From an uncultured Eubacteriales bacterium (GTDB lineage Bacteria > Bacillota > Clostridia > Christensenellales > Borkfalkiaceae): a DNA stretch of 7,362 nucleotides. The notes beneath the pieces are model-generated. The model made no database searches. It was not told where the DNA came from and worked only from the letters and a program-made list of their open reading frames with translations. Position 1 is the stretch's first letter. Each line of letters starts with the position of its first letter. Of the stretch, positions 1-5,527 are shown piece after piece. A program made the position numbers and the translations under genes. Location of the stretch: the NCBI GenBank assembly GCA_949745625.1, contig CATJZR010000073.1, forward strand, positions 1 through 7,362, written 5' to 3'.

Positions 1-1069
1 GGAAATGTACACATTTTTGGATAAGGGAAACCGTTCGGTGACGTTAAAGCCGGAGGGTACGGCGGGCGTTGCGCGCTCGTTCGTTGAGAACGGTATGTCA
101 AACGACGGACTCCCGGCAAAAATGTATTATTTTTCGCCGGCGTTCAGATACGAGCGCCCGCAGGCGGGACGGCTGAGAGAACACCACCAGTTCGGCGTGG
201 AGCTTTACGGCTCGAAGGAGCCGCAGGCGGATGCGGAGGTAATAACACTCGTCGACGTTTTCTATAAGAGGTTAGGGCTTAAAAACGTAAAGCTGCAAAT
301 AAATTCGATAGGCTGTGCGGAGTGCAGAAAAGCTTATTCTGCGGCTCTTAAAGAATACTTTAAGCCGCATCTGTCGGAGATGTGCGCGGACTGCAATTCG
401 CGTTTTGAAAAGAACCCTATGCGTATGCTTGACTGCAAGGAAGAGCGCTGTAAAAGTATTACCGCGAATGCGCCTGCCATTACCGAATATTTGTGCGACG
501 ACTGCCGCGCCCACTTCGGCGAGGTAAAAAAGCTGCTTGAGCTGAGCGGCGTGCAGTTTGAAGTTAATCCTTCTATCGTGCGCGGGCTGGACTATTACAG
601 CCGCACCGTTTTTGAATTTATATCGGAGGCGGCGGGCGCGCAGGGCACTGTGTGCGGCGGAGGGAGGTACGATACCCTCCTGCAGCAGATAGGCGAAAAG
701 CCTGTTCCCGCAGTCGGTTTCGGCGGAGGGATAGAACGCCTTTTAATGGTTATGGAAGCCGAGGGCGTAAAATTTCCCAAACCTGAAAAGCCCCGCGTAT
801 ATATCGCGGGTATTGACGAAAAAACGCGTGAAGCTGCATTTAAAATTGTAAATGAGCTGCGAAAAAGCGGTATAAGCGCGGAATGTGATTTGATGGAGCG
901 CTCCGTTAAGGCACAATTCAAGTACGCGGACAAATCGGGTGCGGAATATGTCGCGGTTATCGGTGAAAACGAGCTTGCAAGCGGCGAAGTAAATTTAAAG
1001 AAAATGTCCGACGGCACGCAGGAAGCGGTTAAATCGGACAACATTATCACATACTTATCAAAGGAGTAA
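1..1069 (+). CDS. hisS: Histidine--tRNA ligase (HisRS), 5'-truncated by window edge
   Basis: This class II aminoacyl-tRNA synthetase charges tRNA-His with histidine in the cytoplasm. The frame is open from base 2, where a Glu codon precedes the Met at 5. Family alignment places Glu-Met-Tyr-Thr-Phe well inside the catalytic domain, so that Met is not the start and roughly 60-75 N-terminal residues, including motif 1, are missing. Counting from that Met, motif 2 is at about 46-69 (FRYERPQAGR, then HHQFG), the histidine-binding GLDYYSRTVFEF is at 194-205, and motif 3 is at 236-247 (AVGFGGGIERLL). The C-terminal anticodon-binding domain spans about 262-354. An insert at 104-167 has eight cysteines in pairs (104/107, 127/130, 144/149, 164/167), as in many anaerobic Firmicutes. 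This may be a metal-binding knuckle, but that is inference. The stop codon is six bases before trxA, so the two are probably co-transcribed. Confidence 0.97.
   Translation, partial: EMYTFLDKGNRSVTLKPEGTAGVARSFVENGMSNDGLPAKMYYFSPAFRYERPQAGRLREHHQFGVELYGSKEPQADAEVITLVDVFYKRLGLKNVKLQINSIGCAECRKAYSAALKEYFKPHLSEMCADCNSRFEKNPMRMLDCKEERCKSITANAPAITEYLCDDCRAHFGEVKKLLELSGVQFEVNPSIVRGLDYYSRTVFEFISEAAGAQGTVCGGGRYDTLLQQIGEKPVPAVGFGGGIERLLMVMEAEGVKFPKPEKPRVYIAGIDEKTREAAFKIVNELRKSGISAECDLMERSVKAQFKYADKSGAEYVAVIGENELASGEVNLKKMSDGTQEAVKSDNIITYLSKE
1061..1066 (+). promoter_or_regulatory. Shine-Dalgarno for trxA, overlapping the end of hisS
   Basis: AAGGAG lies nine bases before the ATG at 1076. It is made of the last codons of hisS, ending on the base before the hisS stop codon TAA (1067-1069). 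The strong match and spacing fix the trxA start and imply that ribosomes ending hisS translation are close to the trxA initiation site. Confidence 0.85.
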
Positions 1070-1075
1070 AAAAAT

Positions 1076-1387
1076 ATGGAACAGATTAACACTGAAAAAT
1101 TCGACGAATTATTAAAAGGGGACAAGCCCGTCGTGTGCGACTTTTTCGCAACCTGGTGCGGACCCTGCAAAATGCTTGCGCCCGTAATGGAAGAGGTTTC
1201 AAAAGACTTTTCCGATAAGGCTGTTTTTGTCAAGGTTGACGTTGATGAAAACGGCGACCTTGCAAGAAGGTACGGCGTTATGTCTATTCCGCAGGTATTC
1301 GTTTTCAAGAACGGAGAAGAGGCGGCTAAATCAGTCGGCTACACCTCCAAAAGCGAAACCGCGGAATTTCTTAAAAACAACCTTTAA
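1076..1387 (+). CDS. trxA: Thioredoxin
   Basis: This is a 103-residue cytoplasmic dithiol-disulfide oxidoreductase of the usual single-domain thioredoxin length. The active site is WCGPCK at residues 27-32, with redox cysteines 28 and 31. The preceding VVCDFFAT strand carries the buried Asp22 typical of true thioredoxins. The cis-proline is Pro72 in MSIPQV, followed by the VFVFKNGEE strand. Small departures from the common pattern are Gln73 where Thr is usual after the cis-proline, and an extra Cys21 in the strand before the active site. There is no signal peptide, so a role in general cytoplasmic disulfide reduction with thioredoxin reductase is the natural inference. The start is set by AAGGAG at nine bases' distance. 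It lies in an apparent hisS-trxA unit and ends directly at a strong terminator. A thioredoxin-like paralogue with a special partner is possible but not indicated. Confidence 0.96.
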   Translation: MEQINTEKFDELLKGDKPVVCDFFATWCGPCKMLAPVMEEVSKDFSDKAVFVKVDVDENGDLARRYGVMSIPQVFVFKNGEEAAKSVGYTSKSETAEFLKNNL

Positions 1388-1466
1388 AAAACAGCCCTGC
1401 TTTTTGATTACACCCCAAAAGTTTATCTGACTTTTGGGGTGTACTTCATTCAAGGGGCTGTTTTTT
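1386..1466. terminator. Nested bidirectional intrinsic terminator between convergent genes
   Basis: Two stems are nested. The outer stem pairs 1386-1397 (six A, then CAGCCC) with 1455-1466 (GGGCTG, then six T), giving 12 perfect pairs. The inner stem pairs 1409-1422 with 1430-1443, giving 14 perfect pairs built on ACACCCC/GGGGTGT and AAAAGT/ACTTTT, with a seven-base loop at 1423-1429. The A-tract on one side and T-tract on the other allow termination in both directions, for trxA on + and the membrane glycosyltransferase on -. The left arm begins in the trxA stop codon and the right arm lies in the last codons of the - strand gene, so it overlaps both reading frames. Confidence 0.9.
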
Positions 1467-2880
1467 GTTCTTGGGGGCGGGGACTCTCGGTAATTAATGC
1501 GGCAATTCCGTTTAGTTTGTTGCCGTTTAAAGGAAAGGCTTTAATCAGCATTGCATAAACTATGACGAGCGCCGCGGCGGAAAATACGGGGCTAATTACG
1601 TACAGTCCGTTTATGCTTAGCAGCGTTCGCGTATACATCAGCCATTGTGCCGTTTCCAAAAGCGCGTAAGCGATAAACGAGTTTTTATCGCGGTAAGCGG
1701 CAAAATAAATTATTAAAAATATTTCGGCGATATAGTAAAATCTGTCAAGCATCTTCGGCATAAAGAACACCGAATTGAGGGGTAAAAGTATGCAAAGCAA
1801 AAGCACGTTTTGCGCGTTGAGCACCTTACCGCTTTTTTTAAGCACGCTTACTATTATGAGTATATCCGTGACAGCGGTTATCGCAATAAACAGCACGAGC
1901 AAAATGTAGTAAGCGACGCTTTTTGCGGGTATTGACGAAAATGGTAACAAAATATTCGCGCAGTGTCCGTTAAGCGCTTGCCCCGCGTTGCCCACTGCTA
2001 CCTGATTGAAATAGACGTCGAACACCTTGAAGAAGCTTCCGCCGAAGAATACGGGCAGACAGCTTAAAGCCATAAACGCAAGCGGTACCAGCCAAATATA
2101 TCTCCAAAGCAGATATTTTCTTCCCTCGGCATCTCTTGCCAACAGCAGCACGAGCCCTACTGGTAAAATCAATACGGTCTGCATTTTGAATGCAAGCCCC
2201 AAACCGATAAAAAGATAAGCGGGTACGGAAAGGCGCTTTAACGCGAAGTAAACACCTGCGACGGCGCACATAGTGTACATGGTATCGCACTGCGCCCATT
2301 GACTGCTGTTGGTAAACGGTATCGGAAGCAGCAGAAAAGCAGCCGCCCAAAGATAGTTGAAGCTTTCTTTTCTTACTAATCCGACAAGCTTTATCGCAAA
2401 GAAAACCGTTCCCGCTTCGAAATAGAAGGACAGCGTTTTAATAAGGTAAAGGTCGCTGATATTCATACGGGAAAAGGCTATCAGAAAGTAATTATAAAGC
2501 GGGGGATAATTTCCTACCTGCTTTATAAAGCAGTCCGCAACGGACAGACCTCTGTATTCCTCTACCCATTGCGACAGATAGTATATGTAGTCCCTGCTTT
2601 GAAAGTTTGCAAAACAAATCCGTACGGCGTAAGATAGCGCAAGCATAGCCGCGATAATAAACGTCGTAGCGCTCTTTTTATGCTTTGCGGCTGCGAATAC
2701 GAAGTATATTACTAACGGCAGAGCCGTGGCGACGTAGATAAACGCGCAGCTTGCGGCGCCGTAGTGTACTGGCAGGGGCAGGCGTGCCTTTGCCAAATCG
2801 AGGGCAAAAAGCACCGCAAAAAGTATTGCGCATACGCAAAATATCCAAAATCTGTAATCCTTTAAGCGCGCTTTATCCAT
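1450..2880 (-). CDS. Polytopic GT-C glycosyltransferase, Gpi18-related mannosyltransferase-like
   Basis: This 476-residue integral membrane protein has about ten or more hydrophobic segments (for example 12-28, 43-64, 71-90, 176-189, 225-247, 262-279, 322-346, 357-373, 380-396, 428-447). Its motifs match the bacterial family described as mannosyltransferases related to Gpi18. They are SRDYIYYLSQW at 95-105, with Asp97 the likely catalytic acidic residue of the first outer loop; GNYPPLYNYFL at 123-133; NSSQWAQCDTMYTM at 191-204; FKMQTVLILP at 231-240; and MPKMLDRFYY at 374-383. Such enzymes use a polyprenyl-phosphate sugar outside the membrane to glycosylate a surface glycan or lipid; the sugar here is unknown. 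The start ATG follows GAGGT at five bases' spacing. It is convergent with trxA and divergent from the glycosylation operon, whose GtrB/GtrA pair could supply its donor. In the usual MHERY-like motif, His-Glu is replaced by Leu-Asp. Confidence 0.82.
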   Translation of the reverse strand: MDKARLKDYRFWIFCVCAILFAVLFALDLAKARLPLPVHYGAASCAFIYVATALPLVIYFVFAAAKHKKSATTFIIAAMLALSYAVRICFANFQSRDYIYYLSQWVEEYRGLSVADCFIKQVGNYPPLYNYFLIAFSRMNISDLYLIKTLSFYFEAGTVFFAIKLVGLVRKESFNYLWAAAFLLLPIPFTNSSQWAQCDTMYTMCAVAGVYFALKRLSVPAYLFIGLGLAFKMQTVLILPVGLVLLLARDAEGRKYLLWRYIWLVPLAFMALSCLPVFFGGSFFKVFDVYFNQVAVGNAGQALNGHCANILLPFSSIPAKSVAYYILLVLFIAITAVTDILIIVSVLKKSGKVLNAQNVLLLCILLPLNSVFFMPKMLDRFYYIAEIFLIIYFAAYRDKNSFIAYALLETAQWLMYTRTLLSINGLYVISPVFSAAALVIVYAMLIKAFPLNGNKLNGIAALITESPRPQEQKTAP

Positions 2881-2885
2881 AATTT

Positions 2886-2890
2886 ACCTC
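2886..2890 (-). promoter_or_regulatory. Shine-Dalgarno for the - strand GT-C gene
   Basis: Read on the - strand, GAGGT lies five bases before the ATG (2878-2880). It decides the start of the 476-residue protein. It lies only six bases downstream of the predicted -10 box, so the transcript leader must be very short. Confidence 0.7.
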
Positions 2891-2896
2891 TGAATG

Positions 2897-2925
2897 ATTA
2901 TATAACAATGTTTTGTATTTATCAA
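2897..2925 (-). promoter_or_regulatory. Sigma-A-type promoter of the - strand GT-C gene
   Basis: On the - strand, TTGATA (2920-2925) is separated by exactly 17 bases from a perfect TATAAT (2897-2902). The spacer and upstream bases are AT-rich. Start of transcription is expected about seven bases downstream, near 2890, leaving a leader of roughly ten bases that barely contains the Shine-Dalgarno. Its -35 box is nine bases from the -35 box of the divergent promoter. Confidence 0.75.
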
Positions 2926-2934
2926 GTTAAATAG

Positions 2935-2963
2935 TTGTAATTTGATTTACGCAGTGTTATAAT
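2935..2963 (+). promoter_or_regulatory. Sigma-A-type promoter of the glycosylation-glyA operon
   Basis: TTGTAA (2935-2940) is followed after 17 bases by a perfect TATAAT (2958-2963). Transcription is predicted to start near 2970, giving a leader of about 75 bases before the ATG at 3045. The -35 hexamer departs from consensus at two positions, so promoter strength may be moderate. No other good promoter is obvious ahead of the four-gene operon. Confidence 0.72.
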
Positions 2964-2980
2964 TATTTAACAAATCGACG

Positions 2981-3006
2981 GCAAAAGGGGTTGCAACCCC
3001 TTTTGC
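2981..3006 (+). promoter_or_regulatory. 26-base perfect palindrome; leader hairpin 1, terminator-like
   Basis: GCAAAAGGGG (2981-2990) and CCCCTTTTGC (2997-3006) flank TTGCAA, which is itself self-complementary, so all 26 bases form a perfect palindrome. As RNA it makes a 10-pair stem with a six-base loop starting about ten bases after the predicted transcript start. The A4G4/C4T4 shape resembles an intrinsic terminator with its T-run inside the stem, followed by GCGTTTG. It could be an attenuator, a 5' stabilising hairpin or, as DNA, a dimeric repressor site. The symmetry is directly visible; the role is inference. Confidence 0.7.
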
Positions 3007-3027
3007 GTTTGCACGGTAAACGCAAAA
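3001..3027 (+). promoter_or_regulatory. Leader hairpin 2, overlapping and excluding hairpin 1
   Basis: TTTTGCGTTT (3001-3010) pairs perfectly with AAACGCAAAA (3018-3027) around the loop GCACGGT. Its left arm uses TTTTGC (3001-3006), which is also the end of the right arm of hairpin 1, so only one of the two can fold fully at a time. It ends five bases before the Shine-Dalgarno and does not itself hide it. The geometry is that of an antiterminator against hairpin 1. Confidence 0.65.
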
Positions 3028-3031
3028 AGAT

Positions 3032-3037
3032 AAGGGA
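3032..3037 (+). promoter_or_regulatory. Shine-Dalgarno for the + strand GT-C gene
   Basis: AAGGGA lies seven bases before the ATG at 3045, just downstream of leader hairpin 2. It supports that ATG as the start of the 508-residue membrane glycosyltransferase. Confidence 0.7.
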
Positions 3038-3044
3038 ATAGCAG

Positions 3045-4571
3045 ATGGATGAAGCGACATCGAACGGCAGATTTAAAGAATTTATAACCCGTTACGGACA
3101 TTTTTTCTGGATAGCGGGTTTAGCCTTTCTTTTTATTACCGTTTGCAGTACCTGCTCGTTTCTTTACCCGAATAACGAATGGGTAGACTCGAATATATAT
3201 TTCACGGTCGGCAAGGCGCTGCTGCGCGGCAAGGTGCTTTACAGAGATATATTCGACCATAAGGGCCCCTTTATATATTGGGCGCACTCGCTTGCGTATC
3301 TTATATCGCACCGCAACTTTATAGGCGTATATCTTTTAGAGCTCGCGCTGGCGTTCGTGCTTATATACGCCGAATACAGAATACTGCTTCTGTACGTCGA
3401 AAAAAAGCACGCGCTTATATGTCTTCCGCTTGTGGCTTTTGCCAGCTACGCTACTTACGCGCTTTTTTACGGCGACAGTGCGGAGGAGTTCGTTTTGCCG
3501 TTTATGGCTGTTTCGCTGCTGCATATCCTGCAGCTATCGAGGGGCGGGAAGCTCGGGCTTGTCAAGTACGGCGCGGCGGGCGCATTCACGGCTTATACGT
3601 TCTGGATAAAATACACGCTTTGCGGCTTCTATTTCGGTTGGGCGCTGCTGGTGCTGATATTCGAATTGAAGGATAAAAATTACAAGCGTCTGCTTGCGGG
3701 CATCGGGGTATTCTTCGCGGCGTTTGCGGCAGTGTCTCTGCCCGTGTTCGTTTACTTCGGCGTAAACGGCGCTTTCGCCGAGCTTTGGGAAGTGTACTTT
3801 TACGACAACCTTTTCGTATATACCGCCGGTACCGATGGCGATATAGTGGGAATCTTCAAGAAGATTTTTATGCCGCTTTGGTTGTTTATCCGTTCGATAT
3901 TCTTCGGCCTGACATTTTATATTTTTATAATTCCCGGCTTCGTGTATTTTGCAATGTGCAAGGAATACTGCCGCCGCGAAAAGGCGGTAATATTTGCGCT
4001 GTTCGGCGCAATGAATTTCTTTATTTACGCCGGTGGGCGCGGCGGCGCGTATTACGGACTTACCGTAAATATTTTTGCGTTTACGGGCGCGGTAGCACTG
4101 TTCAAGGTAAGGTTTGCGCAAAAGGCGCGGGACAGGCTTCTTAAAAAATTTTGTCTGACGGCGGGCGTGTGCGCGTTCGTTCTTACGGGGCTGTCCGTTG
4201 CGGTCAATCCCATAAGGTACAGAATTTTCGCACCGGTAAGCTCGCGCGTGCAGTACATGTTTGCAGAGATTATAGACGAACACCCCTCGGGAAATATCAT
4301 AAATTACGGCGTGCTGGATTTGGGTATTCATACCGCTACCGACACCGTTCCCGACTGTAAATATTTTTTCAAGCCCAACATAGCCCTGCCCGAAATAATG
4401 CAGACGCAGACCGAGTGGGTGACGGAAGGGAAGGCGCACTACGTCGTCTGTCTTGCGCCGCTGCCCGAGGAAATTTCGGGCAAGTACGAGCTGCTTGCCG
4501 AGGAAAAGCAGCTCGGCGACAGTAAAATAGAAACTTATTATCTGTACGGATTAAAGGAATTTATAAAATGA
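3045..4571 (+). CDS. GT-C / GT39-like membrane glycosyltransferase
   Basis: This 508-residue polytopic membrane protein has a cytoplasmic N-terminus, about ten hydrophobic segments (for example 20-40, 78-88, 93-116, 124-142, 150-164, 193-207, 218-240, 273-302, 314-329, 337-354, 370-387) and a C-terminal soluble part of about 115 residues. The first outer loop has NEWVDSNIYFTVGKALL (44-60), with Asp48 as the likely catalytic acid or metal contact, then YRDIFDHKGP (66-75). These two motifs mark GT39/PMT-type GT-C enzymes that use polyprenyl-phosphate sugars. The C-terminal block with NYGVLDLGIHTATD (420-433) and a VPDCKYFFKPNIALPE stretch resembles that of uncharacterised clostridial homologues. 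It probably transfers the sugar delivered by the next two genes to an extracellular acceptor. The role matches YfhO or GtlB of teichoic acid glycosylation, though it is not a clear member of those families. Its stop overlaps the next start as ATGA. Confidence 0.82.
   Translation: MDEATSNGRFKEFITRYGHFFWIAGLAFLFITVCSTCSFLYPNNEWVDSNIYFTVGKALLRGKVLYRDIFDHKGPFIYWAHSLAYLISHRNFIGVYLLELALAFVLIYAEYRILLLYVEKKHALICLPLVAFASYATYALFYGDSAEEFVLPFMAVSLLHILQLSRGGKLGLVKYGAAGAFTAYTFWIKYTLCGFYFGWALLVLIFELKDKNYKRLLAGIGVFFAAFAAVSLPVFVYFGVNGAFAELWEVYFYDNLFVYTAGTDGDIVGIFKKIFMPLWLFIRSIFFGLTFYIFIIPGFVYFAMCKEYCRREKAVIFALFGAMNFFIYAGGRGGAYYGLTVNIFAFTGAVALFKVRFAQKARDRLLKKFCLTAGVCAFVLTGLSVAVNPIRYRIFAPVSSRVQYMFAEIIDEHPSGNIINYGVLDLGIHTATDTVPDCKYFFKPNIALPEIMQTQTEWVTEGKAHYVVCLAPLPEEISGKYELLAEEKQLGDSKIETYYLYGLKEFIK
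4553..4558 (+). promoter_or_regulatory. Shine-Dalgarno for the GtrB-type gene, inside the upstream gene
   Basis: AAAGGA lies nine bases before the ATG at 4568, within the final codons of the GT-C gene. Together with the ATGA overlap it supports coupled translation and fixes the start of the GT2 enzyme. Confidence 0.75.
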
Positions 4572-5527
4572 CGGTTTTATACTTGGTATTACCTTGTTTT
4601 AACGAAGAGGACGCTTTGCCGGTATCGGCACCCAAACTAAGAGACAAGCTTTCCTCGCTTATATCTGCGGGTAAAATCAGCGACAAAAGCAGAATAATGT
4701 TCGTTAACGACGGCTCGCGCGATAAAACGTGGGAAATCATTACCGAATTACACGATAAGGATAAGCATTATTCGGGTGTCAATCTTTCGCGCAACCGCGG
4801 TCAGCAGAACGCAATGCTTGCAGGGCTGGAAACCGCGGCAAGGTTCGCCGACGCGATGATTACGGTCGATGTTGATTTGCAGGACGACATAAACGCAGTG
4901 GACGAAATGCTGGAAAAGTACGAGGCGGGCTGCGATATAGTTTACGGAGTGCGCAACGCGCGTAAAAAGGACAGCTTTTTCAAGCGCTTTACCGCAGAGG
5001 GCTTTTATAAAGTCATAAATAAAATGGGCGGCGAGATAATATTCAATCATTCGGAATACCGACTGATGTCGCGGCGCGCGGTCAAGGCGTTGAGCGAGTA
5101 CAAAGAGTGCAACCTGTTTTTAAGGGGCCTTGTGCCCATGATAGGCTATAAGTCGGACGTGGTTTTTTACGAGCGTGAAAAGCGCATAGCTGGCGAAAGC
5201 AAGTATCCGCTTAAAAAGATGCTTGCGCTTGCGTACGAGGGCATAACCTCGCTTACGCTTACGCCCATAAAAATAATCCGCACTGCGGGCGTGCTGTTTA
5301 CGCTTTTGGGGTTGGCGGGACTTGCCGCGACTATTACGCTTTACTGCCTCGGCATAGCCGGCTCGGTATGGATATTACTTTCCGCATTGGTTGCAATGAG
5401 CGGCATAATCGAATTTTCCGTCGGCATAGTAGGCGACTACGTAGGTAAAACATATTTTGAGGTAAAGCACAGACCGCGCTATTTTATTTCCGAAAGTCTG
5501 GTAGACGAAGAAAATGAACGCAGTTAA
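4568..5527 (+). CDS. GT2 polyprenyl-phosphate glycosyltransferase, GtrB/CsbB type
   Basis: At 319 residues this is the usual length for the family that transfers a sugar from a nucleotide donor to undecaprenyl phosphate at the inner membrane face. The N-terminal GT-A domain shows LVLPCFNEE (6-14), FVNDGSRDKT (45-54), NLSRNRGQQNAMLAGL (72-87) and the metal-binding VDVDLQDD (100-107). Further family signatures are NHSEYRLMSRRA (160-171), LFLRGLVPMIGY (183-194) and GESKYPLKKMLALAYEGITSL (209-229), the last an amphipathic membrane-associated stretch. Two transmembrane helices at about 238-262 and 266-290 precede the conserved end, VGKTYFEVKHRPRYF. Glucose, GlcNAc and other sugars are all known for relatives, so the sugar cannot be named. 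It shares ATGA with the upstream gene and overlaps the downstream flippase gene by 14 bases, a strong sign of joint function. Confidence 0.93.
   Translation: MTVLYLVLPCFNEEDALPVSAPKLRDKLSSLISAGKISDKSRIMFVNDGSRDKTWEIITELHDKDKHYSGVNLSRNRGQQNAMLAGLETAARFADAMITVDVDLQDDINAVDEMLEKYEAGCDIVYGVRNARKKDSFFKRFTAEGFYKVINKMGGEIIFNHSEYRLMSRRAVKALSEYKECNLFLRGLVPMIGYKSDVVFYEREKRIAGESKYPLKKMLALAYEGITSLTLTPIKIIRTAGVLFTLLGLAGLAATITLYCLGIAGSVWILLSALVAMSGIIEFSVGIVGDYVGKTYFEVKHRPRYFISESLVDEENERS

Noticed and set aside
5..7. ATG as the hisS start codon
   Set aside because: The preceding Glu codon and following residues align with the interior of HisRS, and motif 1 is missing, so the gene continues upstream of the window.
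595..1308. A 237-codon open frame on the - strand across hisS and trxA
   Set aside because: It overlaps two well-identified genes on the other strand, is Ser/Pro/Thr-rich and low in motif content, and has no ribosome site or promoter that I can see.
2970..3044. A known riboswitch or T-box in the operon leader
   Set aside because: At about 75 bases it is too short for a T-box, no TGGNACCGCG-like antiterminator is present, and no riboswitch core that I know can be recognised.
3534..4439. A 301-codon open frame on the - strand inside the GT-C gene
   Set aside because: It is antisense to a gene with clear family motifs, lacks any recognisable domain and has the Arg/His/Gln-rich composition expected of a shadow frame.
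4868..4891. Unusual LQDDIN in place of the LQDPPE pattern in the GT2 enzyme
   Set aside because: Clostridial members of this subfamily commonly carry LQDD-type variants and the metal-binding aspartates are intact, so it is not noteworthy.
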